From: Clostridiales bacterium DTU092
GTDB taxonomy: Bacteria > Bacillota > Clostridia > Caldicoprobacterales > Caldicoprobacteraceae
Assembly (NCBI GenBank): GCA_001513505.1
Contig: LFTM01000329.1
Location: forward strand, 1-16,028
DNA: 16,028 bases
Direction: 5' to 3'
The notes beneath the pieces are model-generated. The model was given only the letters and a program-made list of their open reading frames with translations, did not search any database and was not told the origin of the DNA. Every line of letters begins with the position of its first letter. The stretch's first letter is position 1. Shown here one piece after another: positions 1 to 7,293 of the stretch. The translations under genes were made by a program, and so were the position numbers.

Positions 1-45
1 CAATTTTGTAAAGCTGTGCTATTCACCGAAACAATCAAATATTTG

Positions 46-846
46 TTACAGCCGGGTGATAAGTAAATTACCGGACTCATATCTCCTAAGGCCTTTGTAA
101 AAAAATCGGTAAGCCAGACAGCAGTACAAAGCCGACACTGCAACCAAAGCAGCCATCCATCCCGGATGAAAATTTCGCGCTAACTTAAGAGGAATGTGTA
201 CAATAAATGATGTCGGGATTACGCTTAGCATAATAACCCGCACAAACCCCCGGTATATGCCTTCCGGATAAATACAGAAGTTGATCATAAACTCCATTGC
301 CATGCCACCTACCAACGAAGCATCACCGAAGTAAAAAGTCAGTGTATGCGCAGATACACAAACAGCCGTCATCAGAAGCCCTCCAATGACAATAGCGATC
401 AGAAACATTCCCCAGGCTCCTGCGTCACTTCCATGGGTGAAAATCATCAGTATAAAACCATATGCCAGATCCCCCCAGGCACTGAGAGTCGTTCTGGCAC
501 ACAAAAGATTGATCAATGTATCCTTTGGCTGGACAAGGAAAGTATCCAGCTCCCCGCTGACAATAAGGCGTGTAATTGCATTCATATTGGCAAACAATAT
601 ATTGGATACACCGTAGGCGGATGACGTAACCGCCCAGATAAACATCACATCACGAAAATCATATCCTCCAATGGTGCCATCAATCTGCTGGAATGCAATC
701 CACCAGAAAAACACAAAGCTTCCGTTGGATAAAGCCATCCCGAAGGCCTGAAGCAGAAAACTTCCCCGGTATTCCATGGCTGATGCCAGATTAACTTTGA
801 AATACAGGCCGATCAACCGGAAAATATTTTTTAAACTCTTCACCAC
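46..846 (-). CDS. ABC-2 type exporter permease (COG3694-like), third gene of operon
   Basis: This is an integral membrane permease of an ABC-2 type exporter. The 266-residue protein is made of hydrophobic segments (about six predicted) joined by short loops, with a positively charged N-terminus (VKSLKNIFR) and no soluble domain. That length and pattern fit the uncharacterised ABC-2 permeases that travel with a COG4586-type ATPase. A ribosome binding site (GAGGAGG) lies just upstream of two consecutive GTG codons. The second one, at 843, has the better 7-base spacing, so the true start may be one codon later. The gene follows the sister permease by 9 bases, so the two are surely co-transcribed. 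It probably pairs with that permease as a heterodimer powered by the ATPase encoded at 1644-2636. The exported substrate cannot be told from sequence. No terminator is visible in the 45 bases after its stop, so the operon may continue beyond the window. Confidence 0.88.
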   Translation of the reverse strand: MVKSLKNIFRLIGLYFKVNLASAMEYRGSFLLQAFGMALSNGSFVFFWWIAFQQIDGTIGGYDFRDVMFIWAVTSSAYGVSNILFANMNAITRLIVSGELDTFLVQPKDTLINLLCARTTLSAWGDLAYGFILMIFTHGSDAGAWGMFLIAIVIGGLLMTAVCVSAHTLTFYFGDASLVGGMAMEFMINFCIYPEGIYRGFVRVIMLSVIPTSFIVHIPLKLARNFHPGWMAALVAVSALYCCLAYRFFYKGLRRYESGNLLITRL

Positions 847-855
847 TGTACCTCC

Positions 856-1647
856 TCATCCCCCATGAGCCTGAATTCCGGCCACACCATAGCGGTACAT
901 TCCCATTGTCAAAACAAATGATACGGTTAACCATAAAAGCTGTACCGGTACAACTGCCCAAAACAGCTCCCAGGAAAAAGCCACAATCAACCGGGCAGGC
1001 GCCCATGTCATATAAGAAAACGGCAGATAACGGGTAATTGTCTGAAGCCATCCAGGAAGAAATTCCACCGGAATGAACATGCCCAGCATGAACACCAGCT
1101 TTTGATATATAAGGTAAAAGGCGGTATTATCCTCCAGTCGAAAAGCAGTAAGGCCCAGTGCCATTAAGAAGAAAAAATTAATGCACATTCCTAACACCAT
1201 TGAAATCAAACTTAATGGCAGCGTTGAAAAACTGAATCCCGGAATAGGACCTACCATTATCATACCGATAACAATAGCCATCAGACCATAAAGCAGGAGA
1301 TTGAATATCATACCGCCAAGAGCATTGAAAAACTGGTACAAAACATAATGATAGGGACGGTTCAGCTGGTAGGCAATACTTCCCGATTTTACATCCTCGT
1401 TCATCTGAAAGAATACTCCGGTACGGCAGCCAAACATAATCAGCTCGGTCATACAAAGATACCACACCATCTGAACAAGTGAGTAACCGGCTACCTCCCC
1501 GCTTTTATAGATAGCTCTCCACAGGTTGAAAAACACAAACATGAACATAATATAAAACACAAACCCGCCTAACACGTTGCTTCGGTATACAAAAGCATTC
1601 TGTAAGCTGATTCGAAGCACGGTTATATATTTTCCAACGGCCTTCAT
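856..1647 (-). CDS. ABC-2 type exporter permease (COG4587-like), second gene of operon
   Basis: This is the second permease of the ABC-2 exporter. It has 263 residues, an N-terminus of the type MKAVGKYITVLRISLQNAF, then about six hydrophobic segments, including a long one near residues 125-175 and two near the C-terminus. Its start codon overlaps the stop of the ATPase gene as ATGA, the usual sign of translational coupling. It ends 9 bases before the next permease gene. The order ATPase, permease, permease matches the COG4586-COG4587-COG3694 exporter sets of Firmicutes and Actinobacteria. Their substrates are mostly unknown; roles in drug or lipid export have been suggested for relatives. The family is assigned by architecture and context rather than by a diagnostic motif. 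Confidence 0.88.
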   Translation of the reverse strand: MKAVGKYITVLRISLQNAFVYRSNVLGGFVFYIMFMFVFFNLWRAIYKSGEVAGYSLVQMVWYLCMTELIMFGCRTGVFFQMNEDVKSGSIAYQLNRPYHYVLYQFFNALGGMIFNLLLYGLMAIVIGMIMVGPIPGFSFSTLPLSLISMVLGMCINFFFLMALGLTAFRLEDNTAFYLIYQKLVFMLGMFIPVEFLPGWLQTITRYLPFSYMTWAPARLIVAFSWELFWAVVPVQLLWLTVSFVLTMGMYRYGVAGIQAHGG

Positions 1648-2636
1648 TGGCTTTTACCTTCCTTCTGCTGAAAGATGGATGCTATAACCTCTTCCATAGG
1701 TGGATCCTCCACAGTAATATCAGCCACACCTCCCTGAGCTATGAGCCAGCGCATCACTCCATCGATGGAACAGATCCGGGTGTCCACCGACAGGCGGGCA
1801 GATATATCAGTCGACTTTTCCAGCTTTACTCCCTCGGGCACCTCCAGGTGCTGAGGAAATTCAAAACGCACGGCGATGATTTTCCGGTTCAGATAATCAT
1901 ACTTCAATCTTTTTACCGGTTGATCCAGGATAATCCTGCCCCGATCGATTATAATAGCCCGTTTACATATCCGCTCCACATCTCCCGTATCGTGGCTGGT
2001 GAGGAAAATGGTTGTTCCCCGCTCGCGATTCATGCGTAATATAAGCTGGCGGATGCTCTGCTTAATCACCACATCCAGTCCTATGGTAGGTTCATCCAGA
2101 AACAGTATGTCCGGTTCATGCAGCAGGGATGCCGCCACTTCGCATCTGATCCTCTGCCCCAGAGACAACTTACGTACCGGCGTTTGAAGCAGTTCTCCAA
2201 GCTCAAACAGCTCTGTCAGCTCGGCAATGCGCTTATTCAGTGTTTTCTTATCCACATCATATATAGCACCCAGCAGCACAAAGCTGTCTATGGGAGGCAG
2301 ATGAAACCACAGCTGGGACTTCTGGCCGAAAACCGTTCCAATGCGATAGGATAATTCTCTTCGTTGCCTTACCGGGTCCAACCCCAATACTGAAACCCGG
2401 CCGCTTGTAGGATGGAGAATACCTGTCAGCATTTTGATGGTTGTGGATTTTCCCGCACCATTGGGACCGATAAATGCCAGAATCTCTCCCTGCTCTACGG
2501 TAAAGCTGATATCGTTAACCGCTTGTACTTCCTTGTATACAGGTTTAACCAAAGCCTTAAAAGACGCTTGCAGACCTTCTTCTTTGATCCGGGTACGGTA
2601 TACCTTGCTTAAATTTTCCACGTATATGGCATTCAT
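1644..2636 (-). CDS. ABC transporter ATP-binding protein (COG4586-like), first gene of exporter operon
   Basis: This is the cytoplasmic ATPase that powers the two permeases downstream. With the start at 2636 the protein has 330 residues. Walker A is GPNGAGKST at about 57-65, the Q-loop Gln is near 105, the signature is LSLGQR at 157-162, Walker B is ILFLDEP at 177-183, and the H-loop His is near 215. A roughly 110-residue C-terminal extension follows. An ORF extends seven codons further upstream, but GGTGGAG sits about seven bases before the ATG at 2636, so I prefer that start. About 40 residues precede the canonical nucleotide-binding core (NDISFTVEQGE), as in the COG4586 subfamily, which is close to the NatA/daunorubicin-type exporters. 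The upstream region carries a row of palindromes and a putative promoter/terminator leader, so expression is probably controlled. Confidence 0.93.
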   Translation of the reverse strand: MNAIYVENLSKVYRTRIKEEGLQASFKALVKPVYKEVQAVNDISFTVEQGEILAFIGPNGAGKSTTIKMLTGILHPTSGRVSVLGLDPVRQRRELSYRIGTVFGQKSQLWFHLPPIDSFVLLGAIYDVDKKTLNKRIAELTELFELGELLQTPVRKLSLGQRIRCEVAASLLHEPDILFLDEPTIGLDVVIKQSIRQLILRMNRERGTTIFLTSHDTGDVERICKRAIIIDRGRIILDQPVKRLKYDYLNRKIIAVRFEFPQHLEVPEGVKLEKSTDISARLSVDTRICSIDGVMRWLIAQGGVADITVEDPPMEEVIASIFQQKEGKSQ

Positions 2637-2660
2637 AATACTCTCCACCCTTTCCATTGT

Positions 2661-2686
2661 CCGGTAGTATTTAAATACTGTACCGG
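2661..2686 (-). promoter_or_regulatory. Nested palindrome in front of exporter operon, operator candidate
   Basis: Six-base arms CCGGTA and TACCGG enclose a perfect 12-bp palindrome (GTATTTAAATAC), offset by two bases. The site lies about 25 bases upstream of the ATPase start, between any promoter and the ribosome binding site. That is where a dimeric repressor would block transcription. The regulator is not in the window. Operator function is inferred from symmetry and position only. Confidence 0.4.
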
Positions 2687-2706
2687 GTTTATAGAATAAA
2701 CGGCAT

Positions 2707-2736
2707 AAAGTAATTTACTTTTTAAATTTCGAAATT
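2707..2736 (-). promoter_or_regulatory. Two adjacent A+T-rich palindromes upstream of exporter operon
   Basis: AAAGTAA-T-TTACTTT occupies 2707-2721 (7-bp arms around one base). AATTTCGAAATT occupies 2725-2736 (perfect, 12 bp). Together with the palindrome at 2661-2686 they make three dyad-symmetric sites within 76 bases. The first two could be chance in A+T-rich DNA; their clustering in one upstream region is what makes them worth recording. Confidence 0.3.
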
Positions 2737-2814
2737 CAGATTGTATGTACAGTTGATATTCGTTTTATACGATAAAAGTTAACTCTGGAAGTGAATAATT
2801 TAATGTTTTATATA

Positions 2815-2854
2815 ATAAAACTCCGCGGAATCATACTTTTGTGACTCCGCAGAG
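2815..2854 (-). terminator. Intrinsic terminator ahead of the exporter operon
   Basis: The arms at 2821-2833 and 2842-2854 form a 13-bp stem with two G-U pairs and an 8-base loop. On the minus strand the stem is followed by TTTTATTATATAAA. It is too far from the transporter stop at 3421 to be a simple end of that gene, and it lies downstream of a strong promoter. It therefore fits the end of a short transcript or an attenuator. Confidence 0.65.
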
Positions 2855-2926
2855 TATCATTCCACGTGCAGTGCTTAACCCCTCTTATGCATCTCAGCCA
2901 GTTTATCATTATGTATATTCATGATT
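2815..2926 (-). ncRNA. Putative 110-nt leader or small RNA upstream of exporter operon
   Basis: A good promoter at 2933-2962 and an intrinsic-type terminator at 2821-2854 bracket a transcript of about 110 bases on the minus strand. Its 5' end can form a small hairpin (ATCAT and ATGAT arms). The middle (about 2855-2890) is less A+T-rich, and the 3' end is the terminator. It could be an attenuated 5' leader of the exporter operon, whose first gene starts about 180 bases further on, or a free-standing small RNA. I compared it mentally with common riboswitch and T-box consensus elements and recognised none. Confidence 0.35.
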
Positions 2927-2932
2927 TTAGAT

Positions 2933-2962
2933 ATTATTGCACAATCTTCCTGTAAATGTCAA
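2933..2962 (-). promoter_or_regulatory. Sigma-A type promoter for the leader/exporter region
   Basis: On the minus strand a perfect -35 box TTGACA (2957-2962) is followed after 18 bases by AATAAT (2933-2938), five of six matches to the -10 consensus. Transcription would start near 2926 and run toward the terminator at 2821-2854 and the exporter operon. This is the best-matching promoter in the window. Confidence 0.55.
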
Positions 2963-3070
2963 GGGTTTTTTATCCGGATCCATTGCCTCTCACGAAGCTA
3001 TTTTTAAGCGTGCACAATCCGTTTTTCATCTTCTCCTGCCTCGTTTTTCGGATTTACTTTTTTGTATTTT

Positions 3071-3234
3071 GCAGAATACTATGGAAATCACCTTGTGAAA
3101 AGGCTAAGAACCTGTTAACGAAGCGGAAAACAGCCGGAACCAATGTCTGAGCGTAAGCGAGTTTTGGCGGAGGCCTGGAGCGAGTGCTACAGGTTCTTAG
3201 CCTTGGAACACCAGTGATTGAAATTGTATTCTGC
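3071..3234. repeat. Tandem hairpin element, copy 1 (164 bp)
   Basis: This is the first of two 164-bp copies with the same length and layout. The ends form an imperfect inverted repeat starting GCAGAATAC and ending GTATTCTGC. Inside it, 3102-3115 pairs perfectly with 3189-3202 (14 bp). The central 70 bases are G+C-richer than the surroundings and contain a GAGCG...AGCGAG motif. No protein is encoded convincingly. It could be a MITE-like or REP-like palindromic element, or a structured RNA in the 3' region of the transporter transcript. I cannot match it to a named family. Confidence 0.75.
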
Positions 3235-3253
3235 AAACCATCCATTTATTTGT

Positions 3254-3417
3254 GCAGAATATTATGGAAGCCACCTTGCGGAAAGGCTTAGAGCCTGTTA
3301 ACGCAGCGGAGGGAAAGGCCGAATCACTGTTTGAGCGAAGCGAGTTTGATGAAGGCCCCGGAGCAAGTTCTACAGGCTCTTAGCTTTGGAGCTCCAGTGG
3401 CTGGAATAATATTCTGC
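3254..3417. repeat. Tandem hairpin element, copy 2 (164 bp)
   Basis: This is the second copy, offset by 183 bases and ending three bases before the stop codon of the MFS transporter gene. Terminal arms GCAGAATATTAT and its partner near 3406-3417 pair, as does the inner stem 3285-3298 with 3372-3385 (one T-T mismatch, one G-U). Several base pairs differ from copy 1 on both sides of the stem, so pairing is kept. On the minus strand it would form the 3' untranslated region of the transporter mRNA. Confidence 0.75.
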
Positions 3418-3420
3418 AAA

Positions 3421-4626
3421 TCATACGCTTTCCCTGACCCGGAACATGAAAAACAGGGCAAGTATAAATGACGCCATACCGCTGGTGAAAAGCATTATAT
3501 ATCCTACATGCTCCATTAAGAATCCTACAACTACGGGCGAAAGAATAGCCGGAATGGTGGAGAAGAAATAGTAAAGCCCCGTATAAGCCCCGATGTTTTC
3601 ACCGGCTTTTTCAACCACCATAGGATAGGAGTTAATATTGATCATTGCCCAGAAGATACCGCCTATAAACAGAAGTATCCGGATAATCAACAGTTGTCTC
3701 ATAAAAATTAACACTGCAAAAATTATGATTAATCCACAAATGCCACCAATAATAGTTTTTCTCCTGCCTATTGATGTAGCTATAAAGCCGCTGGGTATGG
3801 AAAAAAGTACAAAAGTCAATGAAAAGAAGGTCAGCGACATGGCAGCTTCACTTTCGGGAACCAATAGAAACTCTTTACCATAAAGGGTGAAAAATGCCTC
3901 TATTGCAGAGTAACCAAAAAACCAGAAAAAGATTGCAAACAGTACGTTCAGAACCGACTTATCCCTGGCAGTAAACACATCCCTTATAACCGATAAAATA
4001 TTAATCTTTTCATCAGGTACGGGTTTTTGCGGCTCCCGCAGTCTGAATATAAACAGTATTAATACCAAAACCATTAGAATTGAAAACAAAACAAATGGCA
4101 GAGCCGGATTAACATCGTACAGTTTTGAACCGATTAAAAATGTGAGGATGGCTCCCACTCCACCCATAAAGTTAATTACACCGTTTGCTTTACTTCTCAG
4201 TTTGGGTGGGGTTAAATCGGGCATTAAAGCAATCACCGGTGAACGGAAAACACTCATTGCAAAATTCATTATTACTATAAAAATCAGCATAAGCCACAGT
4301 GTTTGTGCAAAGGGAATCAGCGCGTAAAACACTGCGGCTATAGGAATGCCTATCATTAAATACGGCAGGCGGTGTCCGAACTTTGTATATGTATTATCGC
4401 TCAAAGCACCGAAATAAGGCTGAATGGTTATAGCTGCAATGTTGTCAAAAGTCATAATAAACCCTATAAGGGTTTCGCTGGCAACAAATCTTTTTAGAAA
4501 GATGGGAACAAAGGAATTGTAAAGAGTCCAGGTAGCGGTAACAACCAGGAACCCCAAGCCGAGAAATGCGGCCTTGGCATAGGACAACCTGTTGGTTCCC
4601 CCTTTAACCAGTGAAGACACGTACAC
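3421..4626 (-). CDS. Major facilitator superfamily transporter, possibly SLC45/GPH-like
   Basis: This is a polytopic cytoplasmic-membrane transporter of about 401 residues with a 12-segment MFS pattern. The loop between segments 2 and 3 reads YFGALSDNTYTKFGHRLPY, a variant of the MFS signature with G, D and R/H residues, similar to sugar carriers of the SLC45/GPH type. A second half-signature (GRRK) follows segment 8. The longest reading frame begins at 4659. However, AGAGGGGG lies seven bases ahead of a GTG at 4626 and no ribosome binding site precedes the upstream ATG, so I place the start at 4626. The gene stands alone: a terminator for the phosphodiesterase gene lies upstream and the tandem hairpin repeats begin three bases after its stop. 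Substrate is not evident; a sugar or glycoside is a guess. Confidence 0.88.
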   Translation of the reverse strand: MYVSSLVKGGTNRLSYAKAAFLGLGFLVVTATWTLYNSFVPIFLKRFVASETLIGFIMTFDNIAAITIQPYFGALSDNTYTKFGHRLPYLMIGIPIAAVFYALIPFAQTLWLMLIFIVIMNFAMSVFRSPVIALMPDLTPPKLRSKANGVINFMGGVGAILTFLIGSKLYDVNPALPFVLFSILMVLVLILFIFRLREPQKPVPDEKINILSVIRDVFTARDKSVLNVLFAIFFWFFGYSAIEAFFTLYGKEFLLVPESEAAMSLTFFSLTFVLFSIPSGFIATSIGRRKTIIGGICGLIIIFAVLIFMRQLLIIRILLFIGGIFWAMININSYPMVVEKAGENIGAYTGLYYFFSTIPAILSPVVVGFLMEHVGYIMLFTSGMASFILALFFMFRVRESV

Positions 4627-4689
4627 GTTTATACCCCCTCTCATTTCTTTATGAATCATTTTGTCTGTGAATCATAAGAAATATATGTA

Positions 4690-4730
4690 ATAAAAAAGCA
4701 GGCTGATGCTACAACGCCTAATCAGCCTGC
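4690..4730 (-). terminator. Intrinsic terminator of the GDPD gene, overlapping its stop codon
   Basis: The arms GCAGGCTGAT (4698-4707) and ATCAGCCTGC (4721-4730) form a perfect 10-bp stem with a 13-base loop. On the minus strand it is followed by TTTTTTATTA. The upstream arm contains the TGA stop of the phosphodiesterase gene, so the last codons of that gene are part of the terminator stem. Confidence 0.88.
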
Positions 4731-5456
4731 CATAGACGCACGAAGTTCAAGAGCCTTTGCCGGAAAATCGGTTATAATGCCATCAACCCCGGCCCGGATC
4801 AGGCCATTAACAAAGAAATCATCATTAGCGCCAAACACATTGACTGTCATCCCGTGTTCCTGACATCGTCTGATTTCATCAGGAGTGATGCTCAGATAAT
4901 AAGGATGAAGCGCCTGTGCCCCTACAGCACGCGCATACTCCCAGGGTTTGAACAACCCCTCCATGTACAGTATTCCGCATCTTATTTCAGGGGAGAGTTT
5001 ACTGATCTTATGTATGGTATAGTGATTAAAGGATGAGATAATTACCCGGGAGGCTATCCCAAACTCACGGATTACCCTCAGCACCTTCTCTTCTATACCT
5101 TCATAAAAGATGGGACCGTTTTTTATCTCTATGTTAATCAAGCCGCATTCTTTAATTATTTCCAAAGCCTCTTCCAGGGTCAAAATCCTTTCCCCTGCAT
5201 ACGATGCATCGAAAAAGCTGCCATAATCAAACTTTCTTAATTCCTCCAAAGTCATATCCCTGACCAGGCCTTTTCCGTTGGAGGTCCGGTCAATTGTTTC
5301 ATCGTGTATAACCACCAGATGTCCGTCTTTTGTCATGTGAACATCAAGTTCAATCCCATCAGCCTTTTCGTCTATCGCCTTCTTAAAGGAAGCAGCCGTG
5401 TTTTCAGGGGCATTCCCCATTGCTCCCCTGTGCGCGATTATTAAAGGCTTTACCAT
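4722..5456 (-). CDS. Glycerophosphodiester phosphodiesterase family protein
   Basis: The enzyme hydrolyses glycerophosphodiesters from lipid turnover to glycerol-3-phosphate and an alcohol. With the chosen start the protein has 244 residues, typical for small bacterial GDPDs. The diagnostic residues are present: His9-Arg10 in IAHRG, APENT at 16-20, Glu36 and Asp38 in GIELDV, and His51 in VVIHDETIDR. The C-terminal GVDGIITDFP motif is also seen. No signal peptide is visible, so it is cytoplasmic. The frame extends to a GTG at 5486, but GCGGGG six bases before the ATG at 5456 decides the start. It ends in its own terminator. A possible promoter lies at 5518-5547, so it is probably transcribed separately from the amidohydrolase genes 170 bases upstream. 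Confidence 0.93.
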   Translation of the reverse strand: MVKPLIIAHRGAMGNAPENTAASFKKAIDEKADGIELDVHMTKDGHLVVIHDETIDRTSNGKGLVRDMTLEELRKFDYGSFFDASYAGERILTLEEALEIIKECGLINIEIKNGPIFYEGIEEKVLRVIREFGIASRVIISSFNHYTIHKISKLSPEIRCGILYMEGLFKPWEYARAVGAQALHPYYLSITPDEIRRCQEHGMTVNVFGANDDFFVNGLIRAGVDGIITDFPAKALELRASMAG

Positions 5457-5517
5457 AAAAATCCCCGCTTTCTTAAGAAATTCCACTGCTGACTTGTAAT
5501 CAGCCGATTGATATTAA

Positions 5518-5547
5518 AATATACCGGTAAAGCGGTAGTGTTTACAA
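5518..5547 (-). promoter_or_regulatory. Possible promoter for the GDPD gene
   Basis: On the minus strand TTGTAA (5542-5547, four of six) is followed after 18 bases by TATATT (5518-5523, five of six). The -35 box falls inside a small inverted repeat, GTGTTT-ACA-AAACAC at 5538-5552. The match is modest, but the position, 60 bases ahead of the start codon, is sensible. Confidence 0.33.
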
Positions 5548-5628
5548 AACACCGTCCCTGCCATGTGAGGACAAACATGGCGATAGCCTTAATACCTTGT
5601 AATACAGGTAAAACCTAGCGGCGAAACT

Positions 5629-6477
5629 CTAAAAAGCTCCTCCACCATATTTATTCCAGAACTCTTCAAACCACGGGAAACGTTCCAGCAGCTTTTTACC
5701 GTTACGGTACAGAATGTTTCTTCGATCATCATCGGTTATATCGGCTGACATCACCGCTCCAATACCGTGATGGGTTGCAAACCACGGCAGATCCGTACCG
5801 AAGAGAATTCTCTCCGAACCAAGCTTATCTACAAAGTAATCCAGCACTCCCCTGTCATCCAGCACCGCAGTAAGCTCAAGATAAAGGTTGGGATACCTGG
5901 CAGCCAGTTCAACCGCACCTTCCCATTTGCCGTGGAAGGAATGACCTGCGATGAAGATCAGATTGGGATACCTCTCCAGTACCTCTTCCGCGTGCCTGAG
6001 ACAGTTATAATCACTGCCGCCCCAGGTATGAACCAGAACAAGAAGCCTGTGTTTGTCTGCATACTCCCAATAAGGATCGTGCCGTTTATCGGATATAGGG
6101 ACTTTATAATAATCGGCAAGAAACTTGAATCCCACAAAAACATCGGGATACTGCTCCATGTCTGCAAGATCCCTTTCCGGATCAAGATGGCGGCTCACCA
6201 CACTGTGATAGGCCTTAAACCTCTCGGGATATTTCTGCACCACAGCAATGTCCCCTGATGTCCCTGCTGCAGGAACCATGGTAGCCTGATGGCTGCAGAA
6301 GCATAACATTGCTACATTGGCTCTGTCCATGATTTTGAGCATATCCTCAGGGGAACACGCAGGCAGGTATCCTCCGGCAAGAGGACCCATGTGCCCGTGG
6401 AAGTCCAGAACAGGGCAGTCTTCAAGACGACCGTATTTCCAAAATCTTTGAGCCAGCTGAGAATTACAATTCATCAC
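5629..6477 (-). CDS. Amidohydrolase family (Amidohydro_2, PF04909-type) metal-dependent hydrolase
   Basis: This is a TIM-barrel metal-dependent hydrolase or decarboxylase-type protein of 282 residues. The expected metal and catalytic residues are all present in order: HxH at 27-29 (DFHGH), His150 in LVHTW, His179 in IAGHS and Asp229 in FGTDLPW. It lacks a signal peptide. Translation likely begins at GTG 6477, whose GTGA overlaps the stop of the upstream paralogue; GAGGTG lies eight bases before it. An ATG immediately follows at 6474. It belongs to the cluster led by the DegT-type gene. The substrate is unknown: PF04909 members include cyclic-lactone hydrolases, decarboxylases of aromatic acids and other C-C or C-O cleaving enzymes, and the barrel motifs do not separate these. 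Confidence 0.87.
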   Translation of the reverse strand: MMNCNSQLAQRFWKYGRLEDCPVLDFHGHMGPLAGGYLPACSPEDMLKIMDRANVAMLCFCSHQATMVPAAGTSGDIAVVQKYPERFKAYHSVVSRHLDPERDLADMEQYPDVFVGFKFLADYYKVPISDKRHDPYWEYADKHRLLVLVHTWGGSDYNCLRHAEEVLERYPNLIFIAGHSFHGKWEGAVELAARYPNLYLELTAVLDDRGVLDYFVDKLGSERILFGTDLPWFATHHGIGAVMSADITDDDRRNILYRNGKKLLERFPWFEEFWNKYGGGAF

Positions 6478-7226
6478 AGGTTCATCACCTCAATTATACG
6501 TTTCATATTACCTCCTGCAATGGATACCTTGTCCTCTTCATCAATATCCGCATGTTTGATCATCATCATATTTGCACCAAAATAGGAATAAGGGAACCTG
6601 CTTCCATAAAGTAATCTTGAGGCACCATACTCCTTTACAAAGGATTCAAGTCCTCCGGCTGTGATGCAGTAAGAGAGGTCCAGGTACACATTGGGAAATT
6701 CGGCTACAAAAGGCCGTAAGTTCCGGTCGTTGGGCCATACGTTGGCATCCGTCAAAACAACCGTTAACTCCGGATAAGCCTCCAGCAAGTCTGCCACCGC
6801 ATCAAGACTTGTACCATGAGCCGTATCTATAAAAAAGGGAATATTATGCCGTACTCCCAGTTCAAGCCAGGGTTTAAGCGCAAAGGGCCTGACCATAAAC
6901 CTGGCCGCTGCGGGACACAGCTTCCATCCAATAATCCTGTTTTTCTTCATCTCGTCCAGCATCCGATCCGGTTCAAAGATTTCATGAGTATGGGGGGGGA
7001 GCAACGCCCATACCCCATACATATTGTCATATTTCTTTAAATCTTCAGCCAAAAGGGCATTGCCAATCGGCGGCCCCGCACCCGCAGACTCAATCCTCCA
7101 TACAACGGCATTCTTTACCCCGGCTCTCTTCATTTCAGCATGGACGCGATCAATTGTGTGTACGGGATACAGCTGGGAGTCAGCTATATCCATACCATAG
7201 GATACATGGCAATCAAAAAAGTCCAT
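6474..7226 (-). CDS. Amidohydrolase-fold protein with degenerate metal site
   Basis: This is a paralogue of the following gene, about 250 residues, with the same barrel order but eroded metal ligands. The HxH motif is CHVS (His7 kept, second His replaced by Ser9). The barrel-strand His motif reads FFIDTAHG, with the His displaced. The GHS motif reads LTDAN. The final GTDxP motif reads YGSRFPY, so the catalytic Asp is Ser209. It is therefore probably a non-catalytic partner, or an enzyme with a changed mechanism. The open frame extends to 7331, but AAAGGAAG sits just upstream of two close ATGs; the one at 7226 has the workable spacing, and 7232 is the alternative. Its stop overlaps the start of the intact paralogue by four bases, so the two proteins are likely made together and may form a complex. 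Confidence 0.82.
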   Translation of the reverse strand: MDFFDCHVSYGMDIADSQLYPVHTIDRVHAEMKRAGVKNAVVWRIESAGAGPPIGNALLAEDLKKYDNMYGVWALLPPHTHEIFEPDRMLDEMKKNRIIGWKLCPAAARFMVRPFALKPWLELGVRHNIPFFIDTAHGTSLDAVADLLEAYPELTVVLTDANVWPNDRNLRPFVAEFPNVYLDLSYCITAGGLESFVKEYGASRLLYGSRFPYSYFGANMMMIKHADIDEEDKVSIAGGNMKRIIEVMNL

Positions 7227-7293
7227 TTCCATCTTCCTTTTCCCTGATCTTTTTTCGTCTTTGATGTGGAATTTTATTGGGACGGAACCTAAG

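Noticed and set aside
2875..2922. A 15-codon ORF (MNIHNDKLAEMHKRG) inside the putative leader RNA.
   Set aside because: It would start four bases from the predicted transcript end without a ribosome binding site, and its residues show no attenuator-type run of one amino acid.
3054..3245. A 63-codon minus-strand ORF and a plus-strand ORF over the first hairpin element.
   Set aside because: Both are reading frames through a palindromic repeat. The second copy does not preserve them, and neither has a start signal.
5561..5580. Hairpin CCATGT...ACATGG as terminator of the amidohydrolase genes.
   Set aside because: The stem has only six pairs and no U-tract follows on either strand.
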